DNA of 5,282 bases from Gammaproteobacteria bacterium. GTDB lineage: Bacteria; Pseudomonadota; Gammaproteobacteria; UBA9214. A model generated the notes under the pieces. It worked only from the letters and a program-made list of their open reading frames with translations. It had not been told where the DNA came from and made no database searches. Of this stretch, positions 1-5,282 are shown one piece after another (the first letter of the stretch is position 1; each line of letters starts with the position of its first letter). The stretch is from assembly GCA_030599705.1 (NCBI GenBank), contig JAUVNM010000151.1:1-5282 (forward strand), in the 5' to 3' direction. A program made the position numbers and the translations under genes.

Positions 1-252
1 AAACGGGACAGAGATCCTGTCGCGCCGGCTGAGCGTTCATCAGCGGCCACCGCCAAGGTGCGGAGTAAGCAACTCCCGGATGGGTCGCCAGCCCATAGCT
101 TTCAGTCATTACTGCGCAACCTGGCGACGATTGTTCGCAACACCTGTCAAAGCCGGGATGCAGAGGCGGGCTCGCCCTCTTTTACGATCGACACCCAACC
201 CACACGGAACCAACGAAAGGCTTTTCAGCTGCTGAAAGCGATCAAAATGTAG
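1..252 (+). CDS. C-terminal end of an insertion-sequence transposase (partial)
   Basis: The plus-strand frame is open from the first base to a TAG at 250-252, giving 83 residues with no start needed inside the window. The sequence contains RDPVAPAERS near the left edge, then DGSPAHSFQSLL, LATIVRNTC and finally PTRNQRKAFQLL close to the stop. From memory this pattern (D-G-x-P-x-HSF-x-x-LL, L-x-T-x-x-RN, then PT-x-x-Q-x-x-AF-x-LL) is the typical tail of IS1634/IS4-superfamily (COG5421-like) DDE transposases. The catalytic DDE residues would lie left of the window, so activity cannot be judged. The gene converges on the minus-strand operon. A GTG at 58 could be taken as a start for a 64-residue protein, but the similarity extends left of it, so a truncated longer gene is preferred. 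That this is a transposase is fairly likely; the exact IS family is less sure. Confidence 0.62.
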   Translation, partial: KRDRDPVAPAERSSAATAKVRSKQLPDGSPAHSFQSLLRNLATIVRNTCQSRDAEAGSPSFTIDTQPTRNQRKAFQLLKAIKM

Positions 253-256
253 ACAG

Positions 257-290
257 GACCTTGCAGGTCAATATTTCAATATCGTATTGA
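257..290. repeat. Two adjacent short perfect inverted repeats after the transposase stop
   Basis: GACCT at 257-261 pairs with AGGTC at 265-269 around a 3-base loop. TCAATA at 276-281 pairs with TATTGA at 285-290, also around a 3-base loop. The first hairpin starts four bases after the transposase stop and is followed by AATATTT, so it could be a weak terminator for that gene. The stems are short and no long T run follows. They could equally be part of the insertion-sequence end or chance. Confidence 0.3.
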
Positions 291-301
291 TAATACAGGG
301 A

Positions 302-328
302 AAGTTCGACCTTTCTGGAAAGGAACTT
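302..328. repeat. Ten-base-pair hairpin with a three-base bulge
   Basis: AAGTT at 302-306 pairs with AACTT at 324-328, and CCTTT at 310-314 pairs with AAAGG at 319-323 around the loop CTGG. Three bases (307-309) bulge on one side. Read on the minus strand the hairpin is followed by only TTTCCC, so it is at best a poor intrinsic terminator for the operon, whose last open frame ends 137 bases away. It may instead belong to the end of the insertion sequence. Confidence 0.3.
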
Positions 329-464
329 CAGCCTAAAAGACCGAGTACGACCCACAGTTGCCGTTCAGCGTAAGTGCCAGAACGGAGAGAAAGTACTGAA
401 AGTCGCCGTTTAGGGGCCGGATACGAGTCGGCAAATATCGACCCGGTCATTAAATGTTAATATC

Positions 465-2474
465 TTAATGTCGGGGAACATGGAAAGCGGACACTAGCAT
501 TGGGCTGCTTTTCTGATTGGGTATTCGCCGAATTCGTAGCCAAAGGTAGAGATATCCTCGGCATAGCGATTCGTGACCAGGTCCCGGATGCCAGCGTCGG
601 AATAATAGCTTCGGTAGTCCGAGCCGCCAGTTCTGAACCAGAGGGGTCAGACCTTGTTTATCAGGAGTTGACCGATCGGCCCCATTCCCGAGCCCGTACA
701 TGGCAGCCTCCCCGTTGCCGGTCTTCATGGCAATGACCAGGAAGCCGTAGCCGTAGCTGTTCGTGGCCTGCATGTCAGCGCCGGCTGCGAGCAGTAGTTT
801 GATGACCTCAACACTGCCACCCTCCGCCGCATTGAGCAGCGGCGTATTACCCTTCAGGTCTCTGGCATTAGCCGATGCACCTTTTGCCAGCAGCAGTTCG
901 ACCGTATCCGCATGCTGTTTGCGGGCGGCATGATGCAGGGCCGTCTTTCCAGTACTGTCTGTGGCGTGGAGGTTTGCCTTTTTGTCCAGTAGCAGCCGGA
1001 CTACCCCGGTGTTGCCGGTGCCTGCCGCAAACATCAGGGCGGTTTGACCGGCTTTCGATGCCGTGTTGACGTCGTCAGCTTTCTCCAGCAATTCTTCAGC
1101 CAGCTGAGAATCTTCCTCTTTAACGGCATACATCAATGCCGTCATGCTATTTTTATCTGCCAGGTTCGTGTCGGCGCCGGAAGTGACCAACAACCGGGCC
1201 ATCTCCGGCTGTTTAAGCAGAATAGCGCGGATCAAGGGTGTTGCACCAAAGGAATTCCGGGAATTGATATTGGCACCGGTGGAGACGAGCAGGGCAACCA
1301 GGTCAGCGTGGCCGCCCTCAATGGCATAGTGCAGGCAGTTGCGTCCCGTCATATCACCCGCATTGATATCCGGATCCTGTTCGAGCAGGATTTTCAGAAT
1401 CTCAAGATGCCCATCACTGCAGGCTCGCAGGATCGTGGCAGCACCCTGTTTCTCATTGCCGCCAACATCCGCTCCTGCTGCAACCAGTTTTCTGGTCATG
1501 TCAGCATGCCCTGCCTGCACTGCATAGAACAGGACCGAATTGCCGTTGCTGCTGTCGCTGGCATTAATGTTGACACCTTTCCCGATCAGGTCATCGGCAA
1601 TGGCAGTCAGGTTGTGGTGAGCTGCCAGCATCAACGGGGTCACGCCAGCCAGGCGGGCTTCCTCGGGGTCAGCGCCCCGGTCCAGCAGTAGCTTTGCGGT
1701 CTCCGGATAGGGTTCTTTCAGTGCGGCGTTGATCGCACTCATTCCCTGGAAGTCAACGGCATTGATATCGGCGCCGCCATCCAGCAGTGCCTCCACTGCC
1801 GCGGTGTGTCCCTGACCGGCAGCCAGCACCAGCGGTATGGCGGCAGGTGTTTCCCCGTTGGCCTGGACCGGTTCGGTGATTGCGCCGGAGTCAAGCAGTA
1901 GCCTGACGATCTCCACATTGCCGTCTTCGGCAGCCTTGGAGAGAGGTGTTCTAGACGTCAGAAACAAGGTGCTCGGGTTGGCACCTCGTTCCAGCAGCAG
2001 GCGGGTTGCCTCAGTATGTCCCGTGCCACTGGCATAGACCAGTGCAGTCAGCCCTGATGGATCGCTGGCGTTGATGTTTGCACCGGCATCCAGCAGGACC
2101 TTGACGATGTCAGTGTGGCCGCCGAATGCAGCAAACATCAGCGCCGTGCCGCTCTCCGGGGTCAGGGCATTCACATTGGCATCACGTTCCACCAGGTAGG
2201 CGGTGGCTTCTGCATGACCGGCCTCAGCGGCCAGCATCAACGGTGTCTTGCCTTCGGTGTTGCGCAGTTCAATCGATACGCCCTGGTCAAGATAACGTTT
2301 CAGTCGTTCCGTATCTCCAGCCTTTGCTGCGAGGGGAAGTTCGGTTTCCGCCTGTAACAGCAGGATGGCCGGATCAACTGATGATGTCGCGACAGGGTCC
2401 TGACTATCACTGCAGCCCACAACGAGGGCAACAAGAAATACTGCAGTAATTAGGGGCAATGTCAGTTGTTTCAC
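465..2474 (-). CDS. Ankyrin-repeat lipoprotein, 3' end disrupted
   Basis: This is a 669-residue open frame with a GTG start, chosen because GAGGAG lies nine bases upstream and a lipoprotein signal follows directly. Residues 1-20 are a hydrophobic signal peptide ending in VVGC, with Cys21 as the predicted lipidated residue. Ser22 at position +2 favours sorting to the outer membrane. From about residue 45, 17 consecutive ankyrin repeats of about 33 residues follow, with typical TPLMLAA, GH-x-x-x-x-x-LL and GADIN patterns. Repeat 5 is lengthened by a few residues. Ankyrin arrays bind other proteins; the partner cannot be read from the sequence. The protein is probably periplasmic and tethered to a membrane. 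An 18th repeat begins (DKQGLTPLV) but then becomes a basic, Trp/Arg-rich stretch of about 57 residues to the stop at 465-467, unlike any ankyrin sequence. This tail is read out of frame through what looks like a sulfotransferase remnant, so the true C-terminus seems lost. The gene lies 21 bases downstream of the transporter/synthase gene, in an operon. Confidence 0.9.
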   Translation of the reverse strand: MKQLTLPLITAVFLVALVVGCSDSQDPVATSSVDPAILLLQAETELPLAAKAGDTERLKRYLDQGVSIELRNTEGKTPLMLAAEAGHAEATAYLVERDANVNALTPESGTALMFAAFGGHTDIVKVLLDAGANINASDPSGLTALVYASGTGHTEATRLLLERGANPSTLFLTSRTPLSKAAEDGNVEIVRLLLDSGAITEPVQANGETPAAIPLVLAAGQGHTAAVEALLDGGADINAVDFQGMSAINAALKEPYPETAKLLLDRGADPEEARLAGVTPLMLAAHHNLTAIADDLIGKGVNINASDSSNGNSVLFYAVQAGHADMTRKLVAAGADVGGNEKQGAATILRACSDGHLEILKILLEQDPDINAGDMTGRNCLHYAIEGGHADLVALLVSTGANINSRNSFGATPLIRAILLKQPEMARLLVTSGADTNLADKNSMTALMYAVKEEDSQLAEELLEKADDVNTASKAGQTALMFAAGTGNTGVVRLLLDKKANLHATDSTGKTALHHAARKQHADTVELLLAKGASANARDLKGNTPLLNAAEGGSVEVIKLLLAAGADMQATNSYGYGFLVIAMKTGNGEAAMYGLGNGADRSTPDKQGLTPLVQNWRLGLPKLLFRRWHPGPGHESLCRGYLYLWLRIRRIPNQKSSPMLVSAFHVPRH
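494..646 (-). pseudogene. Remnant of a sulfotransferase C-terminus
   Basis: This frame is open from just after a TGA at 647-649 to a TAG at 494-496 (50 codons). It has no start of its own and overlaps the ankyrin frame, shifted by one base. It reads SDYRSYYSDAGIRDLV, then RYAEDISTFGYEFGE, then a short tail ending AAQC. From memory, Y-R-x-Y-Y followed by R-x-LV-x-x-x-(Y/F)-x-x-DI-x-x-FGY-x-F is the usual C-terminal signature of family-2-type sulfotransferases, which transfer sulfate from PAPS. Its codons mostly end in G or C, as in the neighbouring genes, which supports past coding. Such enzymes are usually some 200 to 300 residues long, so the PAPS-binding N-terminal part is missing here. Alternatives are that this is the native tail of the ankyrin protein behind a one-base sequencing error or frameshift, or chance similarity. 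The fossil is inferred, not proven. Confidence 0.5.
643..653. repeat. GGGGTCAGACC motif at the ankyrin/sulfotransferase join
   Basis: GGGGTCAGACC occurs at 643-653 on the plus strand; its core GGTCAGACC (645-653) is an inverted repeat around a central A. From memory, GGGGTCAGACCCC-like words occur repeatedly between genes in many gammaproteobacteria, often near REP-associated (Y1-type) transposases. Only one copy is present here. Read on the minus strand it also encodes GLTP, a normal ankyrin motif, so its presence may be a coincidence. Confidence 0.3.
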
Positions 2475-2483
2475 GCTTGTTTA

Positions 2484-2489
2484 CTCCTC
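2484..2489 (-). promoter_or_regulatory. Ribosome binding site of the ankyrin gene
   Basis: On the minus strand GAGGAG lies nine bases before the GTG at 2474-2472. This strong Shine-Dalgarno match decides for the GTG start, which is directly followed by a lipoprotein signal peptide. It sits wholly within the 21 bases between the two genes, so no separate promoter is needed. Confidence 0.8.
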
Positions 2490-2495
2490 GTCAGA

Positions 2496-5081
2496 CTACT
2501 CTTTGCGCACCTGGCCGGATAGACTGTGTGCTTTTCTTAAAAGCTGGTTGAATTCATTCCTGGCCTGCGCTGCTGCGCGCGGAATTCCCAGGTAACGGTA
2601 AATGCGTTCACCATGCAGCTGGTAACCGGCATTTACCAGCAAGGGGGTGGATGGACCACCGGCAACAAGGTAAGGGTCCTCTTCCGGTGGTGTAATTCGC
2701 AGCAGCAACTTGTAGAAGGTCAATAACGGCTCACCCCGGAACCACTGATCTGTACCTGCTTTTGTACTCGCATATGAAACGGGTGCACTGTACTCAACGA
2801 CGGGCCGATCATCGGTATTGATCGGGCTGTTCGCAAACAGGCCGGCGGCACGAGTCAGGTTGCCGGCATAATACAGCAGTATATGCTCGGCCGTTGCAGG
2901 GACGGCGTCAACTCCGATGGTATCAGTGTCCGGGTCGGCAGGCACATCACGCTGTATTGCAGACAAACGAGATTGCAAACCCTGTATATCGAGGGGTTCC
3001 GTACCATTGTGGCCGGCCAGCAGGATGATGGGTACCTTGCCGTGGAACTTGCTCCGCCATACCGTTACCTGGGGGAAGGCCTCGAGCATGGTACGGGCAA
3101 TGGAATCGAACTCCCTGCGGTTGATCTGGAACAGGGGTAACCACTGTGCATAGATCCCGTCCGGATTCAGGCGTTCGCGCGCAGCCCTGTAATGCTCAAG
3201 GCTGTACAGTGTGCCGGTACCGGCTTTCCAGGGGACAAACAGGTCGGCGATGATAAGGTCAAAGTTTTCCCGGGTACCCAGCAGGTAGTTACGGCCGTCC
3301 TCGGCGATGACCTCGGCACGTGGATCGTCATACAGGCCGTGTAACCAGTCACCGAAATGCTCGCGGGTGGCGCGCACGGCGTCAGGCAAAATTTCGGTGA
3401 CCACTACGCGCTCCACACCCGGGTGTTGCAGGGCGGCACCGGCCGTGATGCCGGTACCCATGCCAAGATAGAACACTGATTTTGCCTCCGGGTGGATCAG
3501 CAGTGGCAGGTGGGACTGGCGTTCCTCGTTGTTATGGTCACCGGTTCCTCCCAGGCCATAGTAATTGTTGACCTTGATGCGCAATGAATCGCGGCGGGTC
3601 ACCACGGCTACCGAGGCGCCACTGCCTTCATACAGCTCGATCAGAAATTCCTTTTTCTTTATCGGATCCAGCGTCACCATCGGCAGATGTGTGGCGTCCA
3701 GTGCTGATGCCAGCAAGGCGAGGCAGACAACCAGGGCACCGGACCAGGCAAGCCGGTAGACGGGTAGCTTCAACGTCAATATGAGTCCCATTAGCAGGTA
3801 GGCGCCGGCCATCAGCTGCAGGCTGCGCCACAGGCCAAAGATATCCAGCAGGAAAAAGCCGGCTGCCAGTGATCCAAGCACGGCGCCAATGGTGTTCATG
3901 GCCACAAGGTCGCCAACGGTCTGGCCGGGGGGGAGCTGCATGCGTTCGGCGATCTTTAACAGGTAGGGGAAAACGGTACCGAGCAGTATGCCGGCCGGCA
4001 GGATGACTACCGAGATGGTAGTGAATACACCAATGATATAGCTGATCCAACCAGCTTCACTGCGGTAGGAGGTCAGACCATCGGTGAACACGCTGAACAG
4101 TAAAGGTGAAGCGCCGACCAGCAGGCCGCCAATGATCATCAGTACGATCAGTGTAGGTAGCTGCCGCAAGCGACTGCCGGCGAGAACGCGTGCCACTGCG
4201 GCACCTGCGGCCAGGGAAAACAGGAATACCACCAGGATGGCCGAGAAAGTATAGACCGAGTTTTGCATTACTTGCGAAAACATCCGTGTCCATAACACTT
4301 CGAGCGCAAGTGTGATGAAGCCGGACAGGAACGCAAGGGTGTGTATCTGCCAGGGTTGAAGCCCGCTGAAGGTTTCCGGTGACGGTGGTGAGGTGTCGGC
4401 CGCAGGTATGACTGTTACGGGTATAGCGAGCCGCCGCGACAACAAGCCGGCAAGCAGGGCGACTGAAGCAGTGATAGCCAGCGCAGTTATGTACGCATTC
4501 GTGAAACCAAGTAACCGCGGTAAAAAGAATCCTGCGGCAAATGCGCCTAGCGCCGCACCACAGGTGTTTATTGCATACAGGATCGAGGCCGTGGTGCCAA
4601 GGCGGTCACGCTGCCGCACCAGGAACTGGCTCATGACCGGCAAGGTGCCGCCCATAAAAAAAGCCGGTGGCATGAGTACGCCAAGTGCCAGTAGAAATTT
4701 CACTGCAATGAATAATGTGCCGCTGACATGCAGGCCATCGAACAGTGCACCATAGATGGAGTGATAAAGATCCAGTAATATAAAGTAAAGCAGCGCACTC
4801 AGGGTGACGCCAAGCTCAAGCAGGGCATAGAGACGCAAGGGGTTTCGAACACGTTTTGCGATACGGCCGAATACCAGGCCGCCACCTGCAATGCCAAGGA
4901 AGAATGCCGCCAACGTGGTGGCCGCTGCCTGTGCCGTGTTACCGAACAGCAGGCCGAGTTCCTTCATCCACAGGACCTCGTAGACCAGTCCGGCAAAACC
5001 CGATGCAAAAAACAGGCTGATGACGGCAATCCGTTGTGTGCCGCTCAGTGAAGGATTACTGGATTTTTCGGGCGAAGTCAT
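2496..5081 (-). CDS. Fused MFS-type transporter / spermidine synthase-like protein
   Basis: This 861-residue protein has two parts. Residues about 15 to 465 form roughly 12 to 14 hydrophobic membrane segments in two similar halves. Each half starts with a related phrase (GFAGLVYEVLWMKELG at 28-43 and GFITLALEVLWTRMFSQ at 254-270), as expected for an MFS-like duplication. Residues about 485 to 770 are a spermidine-synthase-like Rossmann fold: ERQSHLPLLIHP (520-531), the SAM-binding loop YLGMGTGITAG (538-548), an acidic residue ending strand 2 (E563), EDGRNYL (594-600) and FDLIIADLF (607-615). NTDDRPVVEY (755-764) closes the domain, followed by about 95 residues of unknown role. This is the architecture of the 'fused MFS/spermidine synthase' family; its substrate is generally not known. 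True spermidine synthases have an acidic DxxD motif (such as DCTD) where this protein has DLFV, so only D613 remains, and the polyamine-contacting Tyr-His before E520 appears replaced. Aminopropyl transfer is therefore doubtful. The ATG overlaps the stop of the preceding gene; no strong ribosome site is visible, suggesting translational coupling. Confidence 0.9.
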   Translation of the reverse strand: MTSPEKSSNPSLSGTQRIAVISLFFASGFAGLVYEVLWMKELGLLFGNTAQAAATTLAAFFLGIAGGGLVFGRIAKRVRNPLRLYALLELGVTLSALLYFILLDLYHSIYGALFDGLHVSGTLFIAVKFLLALGVLMPPAFFMGGTLPVMSQFLVRQRDRLGTTASILYAINTCGAALGAFAAGFFLPRLLGFTNAYITALAITASVALLAGLLSRRLAIPVTVIPAADTSPPSPETFSGLQPWQIHTLAFLSGFITLALEVLWTRMFSQVMQNSVYTFSAILVVFLFSLAAGAAVARVLAGSRLRQLPTLIVLMIIGGLLVGASPLLFSVFTDGLTSYRSEAGWISYIIGVFTTISVVILPAGILLGTVFPYLLKIAERMQLPPGQTVGDLVAMNTIGAVLGSLAAGFFLLDIFGLWRSLQLMAGAYLLMGLILTLKLPVYRLAWSGALVVCLALLASALDATHLPMVTLDPIKKKEFLIELYEGSGASVAVVTRRDSLRIKVNNYYGLGGTGDHNNEERQSHLPLLIHPEAKSVFYLGMGTGITAGAALQHPGVERVVVTEILPDAVRATREHFGDWLHGLYDDPRAEVIAEDGRNYLLGTRENFDLIIADLFVPWKAGTGTLYSLEHYRAARERLNPDGIYAQWLPLFQINRREFDSIARTMLEAFPQVTVWRSKFHGKVPIILLAGHNGTEPLDIQGLQSRLSAIQRDVPADPDTDTIGVDAVPATAEHILLYYAGNLTRAAGLFANSPINTDDRPVVEYSAPVSYASTKAGTDQWFRGEPLLTFYKLLLRITPPEEDPYLVAGGPSTPLLVNAGYQLHGERIYRYLGIPRAAAQARNEFNQLLRKAHSLSGQVRKE
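5078..5081 (-). promoter_or_regulatory. ATGA stop/start overlap (translational coupling)
   Basis: The TGA of the upstream gene (5080-5078) overlaps the ATG of the fusion gene (5081-5079) by two bases within ATGA. The preceding bases (GCGAAAACGCCCC) lack a good Shine-Dalgarno sequence, so ribosomes finishing the upstream gene probably restart here. Confidence 0.7.
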
Positions 5082-5281
5082 GGGGCGTTTTCGCTATCAG
5101 TCTGCGGTGTGTCTGTTTCCGTTGCCGGTTTCTCCGTGGCGGGTTCGCTGCTATCCACGGTTTTCTCTTCGCTGCCGGCGGCCTGCTCAAGGTCCGCAAA
5201 ATCGAAATGGAAAAACATGGGCACACCTTTGCGATCGATCTCAATGTCCACCTCGGTGGCATGCCTCAGTTCGGTGAGAGA
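5078..5281 (-). CDS. C-terminal end of a possible PDZ/GspC-like protein (partial)
   Basis: The minus-strand frame is open from the right edge to the TGA at 5078-5080, giving 67 residues; the start lies outside the window. The first part reads LTELRHATEVDIEIDRKG and then VPMFFHFDF. This resembles the last strands of a PDZ domain as found at the C-terminus of GspC-type type II secretion proteins, where 'L-x-x-L-(R/x)-x-A-T-E-V-x-(L/I)-x-(I/V)-x-R-x-G' is common. About 36 residues of acidic, Thr/Pro/Ser/Glu-rich, probably disordered tail follow (EEKTVDSSEPATEKPATE and onward). The frame is supported over the competing 5056-5262 minus-strand frame by the PDZ-like pattern and by the exact ATGA join to the next gene. 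With so little of the protein visible the family is a guess; another PDZ protein or an unrelated protein is possible. Confidence 0.6.
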   Translation of the reverse strand, partial: SLTELRHATEVDIEIDRKGVPMFFHFDFADLEQAAGSEEKTVDSSEPATEKPATETDTPQTDSENAP

Positions 5282-5282
5282 T

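Larger units (their letters stand above)
253..464. other. Gene-free stretch between transposase end and operon end
   Basis: No reading frame with convincing protein character was found on either strand. The stretch begins with AT-rich DNA (about 270 to 295) and contains three short inverted repeats between 257 and 328, listed separately. The right end of the insertion sequence whose transposase ends at 252 should lie here. GGGAAAGTTCGAC at 298-310 could be part of a terminal inverted repeat, but its partner would be outside the window, so this is only a guess. The rest (about 330 to 464) has no recognisable promoter, RNA or binding site. Confidence 0.5.

Noticed and set aside
620..655. Programmed +1 ribosomal frameshift joining the ankyrin frame to the FGYEFGE tail
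   Set aside because: The one-base shift would join the frames, but no recognised slippery sequence or stimulator was seen, and the tail resembles an enzyme end rather than an ankyrin continuation. A deletion join is simpler.
500..736. Plus-strand open frame of 78 residues over the ankyrin/sulfotransferase join
   Set aside because: It spans the break on the opposite strand, has no family character and no ribosome site; the minus-strand frames make protein sense and this one does not.
1044..1691. Plus-strand open frame of 215 residues inside the ankyrin gene
   Set aside because: It lies opposite the strongly supported ankyrin repeats, has no recognisable domain, and its Cys/His/Gln-rich content is what the reverse complement of ankyrin codons yields.
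760..2340. Regular near-repeats with a period of about 99 bases, suggestive of a tandem or CRISPR-like array
   Set aside because: The period equals 33 codons and follows the ankyrin repeats; the similarity is in protein sequence, with no identical DNA repeats or unique spacers.
3628..4050. Minus-strand open frame of 140 residues within the transporter region
   Set aside because: It is an Arg/His/Pro-rich frame-shifted reading of hydrophobic codons of the fusion gene, with no independent signal.
4393..4755. Plus-strand open frame of 120 residues opposite the transporter region
   Set aside because: It is antisense to clear membrane-segment coding sequence and has no recognisable domain.
5056..5262. 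Minus-strand open frame of 68 residues, Arg/Pro-rich
   Set aside because: It overlaps, in another frame, both the partial upstream gene and the start of the fusion gene; the alternative frame ends exactly in the ATGA overlap and looks like a real protein end.

Overview
The window looks like chromosomal DNA of a Gram-negative bacterium, probably a gammaproteobacterium. The grounds are a predicted outer-membrane lipoprotein, a possible type II secretion (GspC-like) protein end, moderately high GC and tightly packed same-strand genes. The taxon is an inference; no marker gene is present.

Bases about 465 to 5281 hold a minus-strand operon, read from right to left. It enters with the last 67 codons of a protein whose end resembles a PDZ/GspC-type domain followed by an acidic tail. 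Its stop overlaps the start (ATGA) of an 861-residue fusion of an MFS-like multi-pass membrane transporter region with a spermidine-synthase-like methyltransferase fold. Twenty-one bases later, behind a clear GAGGAG ribosome site, a GTG codon starts an ankyrin-repeat lipoprotein with 17 repeats and the start of an 18th. The gene order suggests co-expressed envelope proteins, but the sequence does not show a shared pathway. The operon promoter must lie to the right of the window.

The left 650 bases are rearranged DNA. The ankyrin reading frame stops making sense in its 18th repeat (about base 635). From there another minus-strand frame, shifted by one base, encodes about 45 residues resembling the C-terminus of a family-2-type sulfotransferase. 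A GGGGTCAGACC motif lies at this join. Further left is gene-poor DNA with several short hairpins (253 to 464). At the left edge is the plus-strand C-terminal end of a transposase, probably IS1634/IS4-like. The simplest reading is that a deletion or recombination near an insertion sequence removed the end of the ankyrin gene and most of a neighbouring sulfotransferase gene, leaving an out-of-frame chimera.

No RNA gene, CRISPR array or complete mobile element was seen. I found no convincing wholly new system. The most distinctive items are the chimeric join and the transporter/spermidine-synthase fusion with its altered active site.
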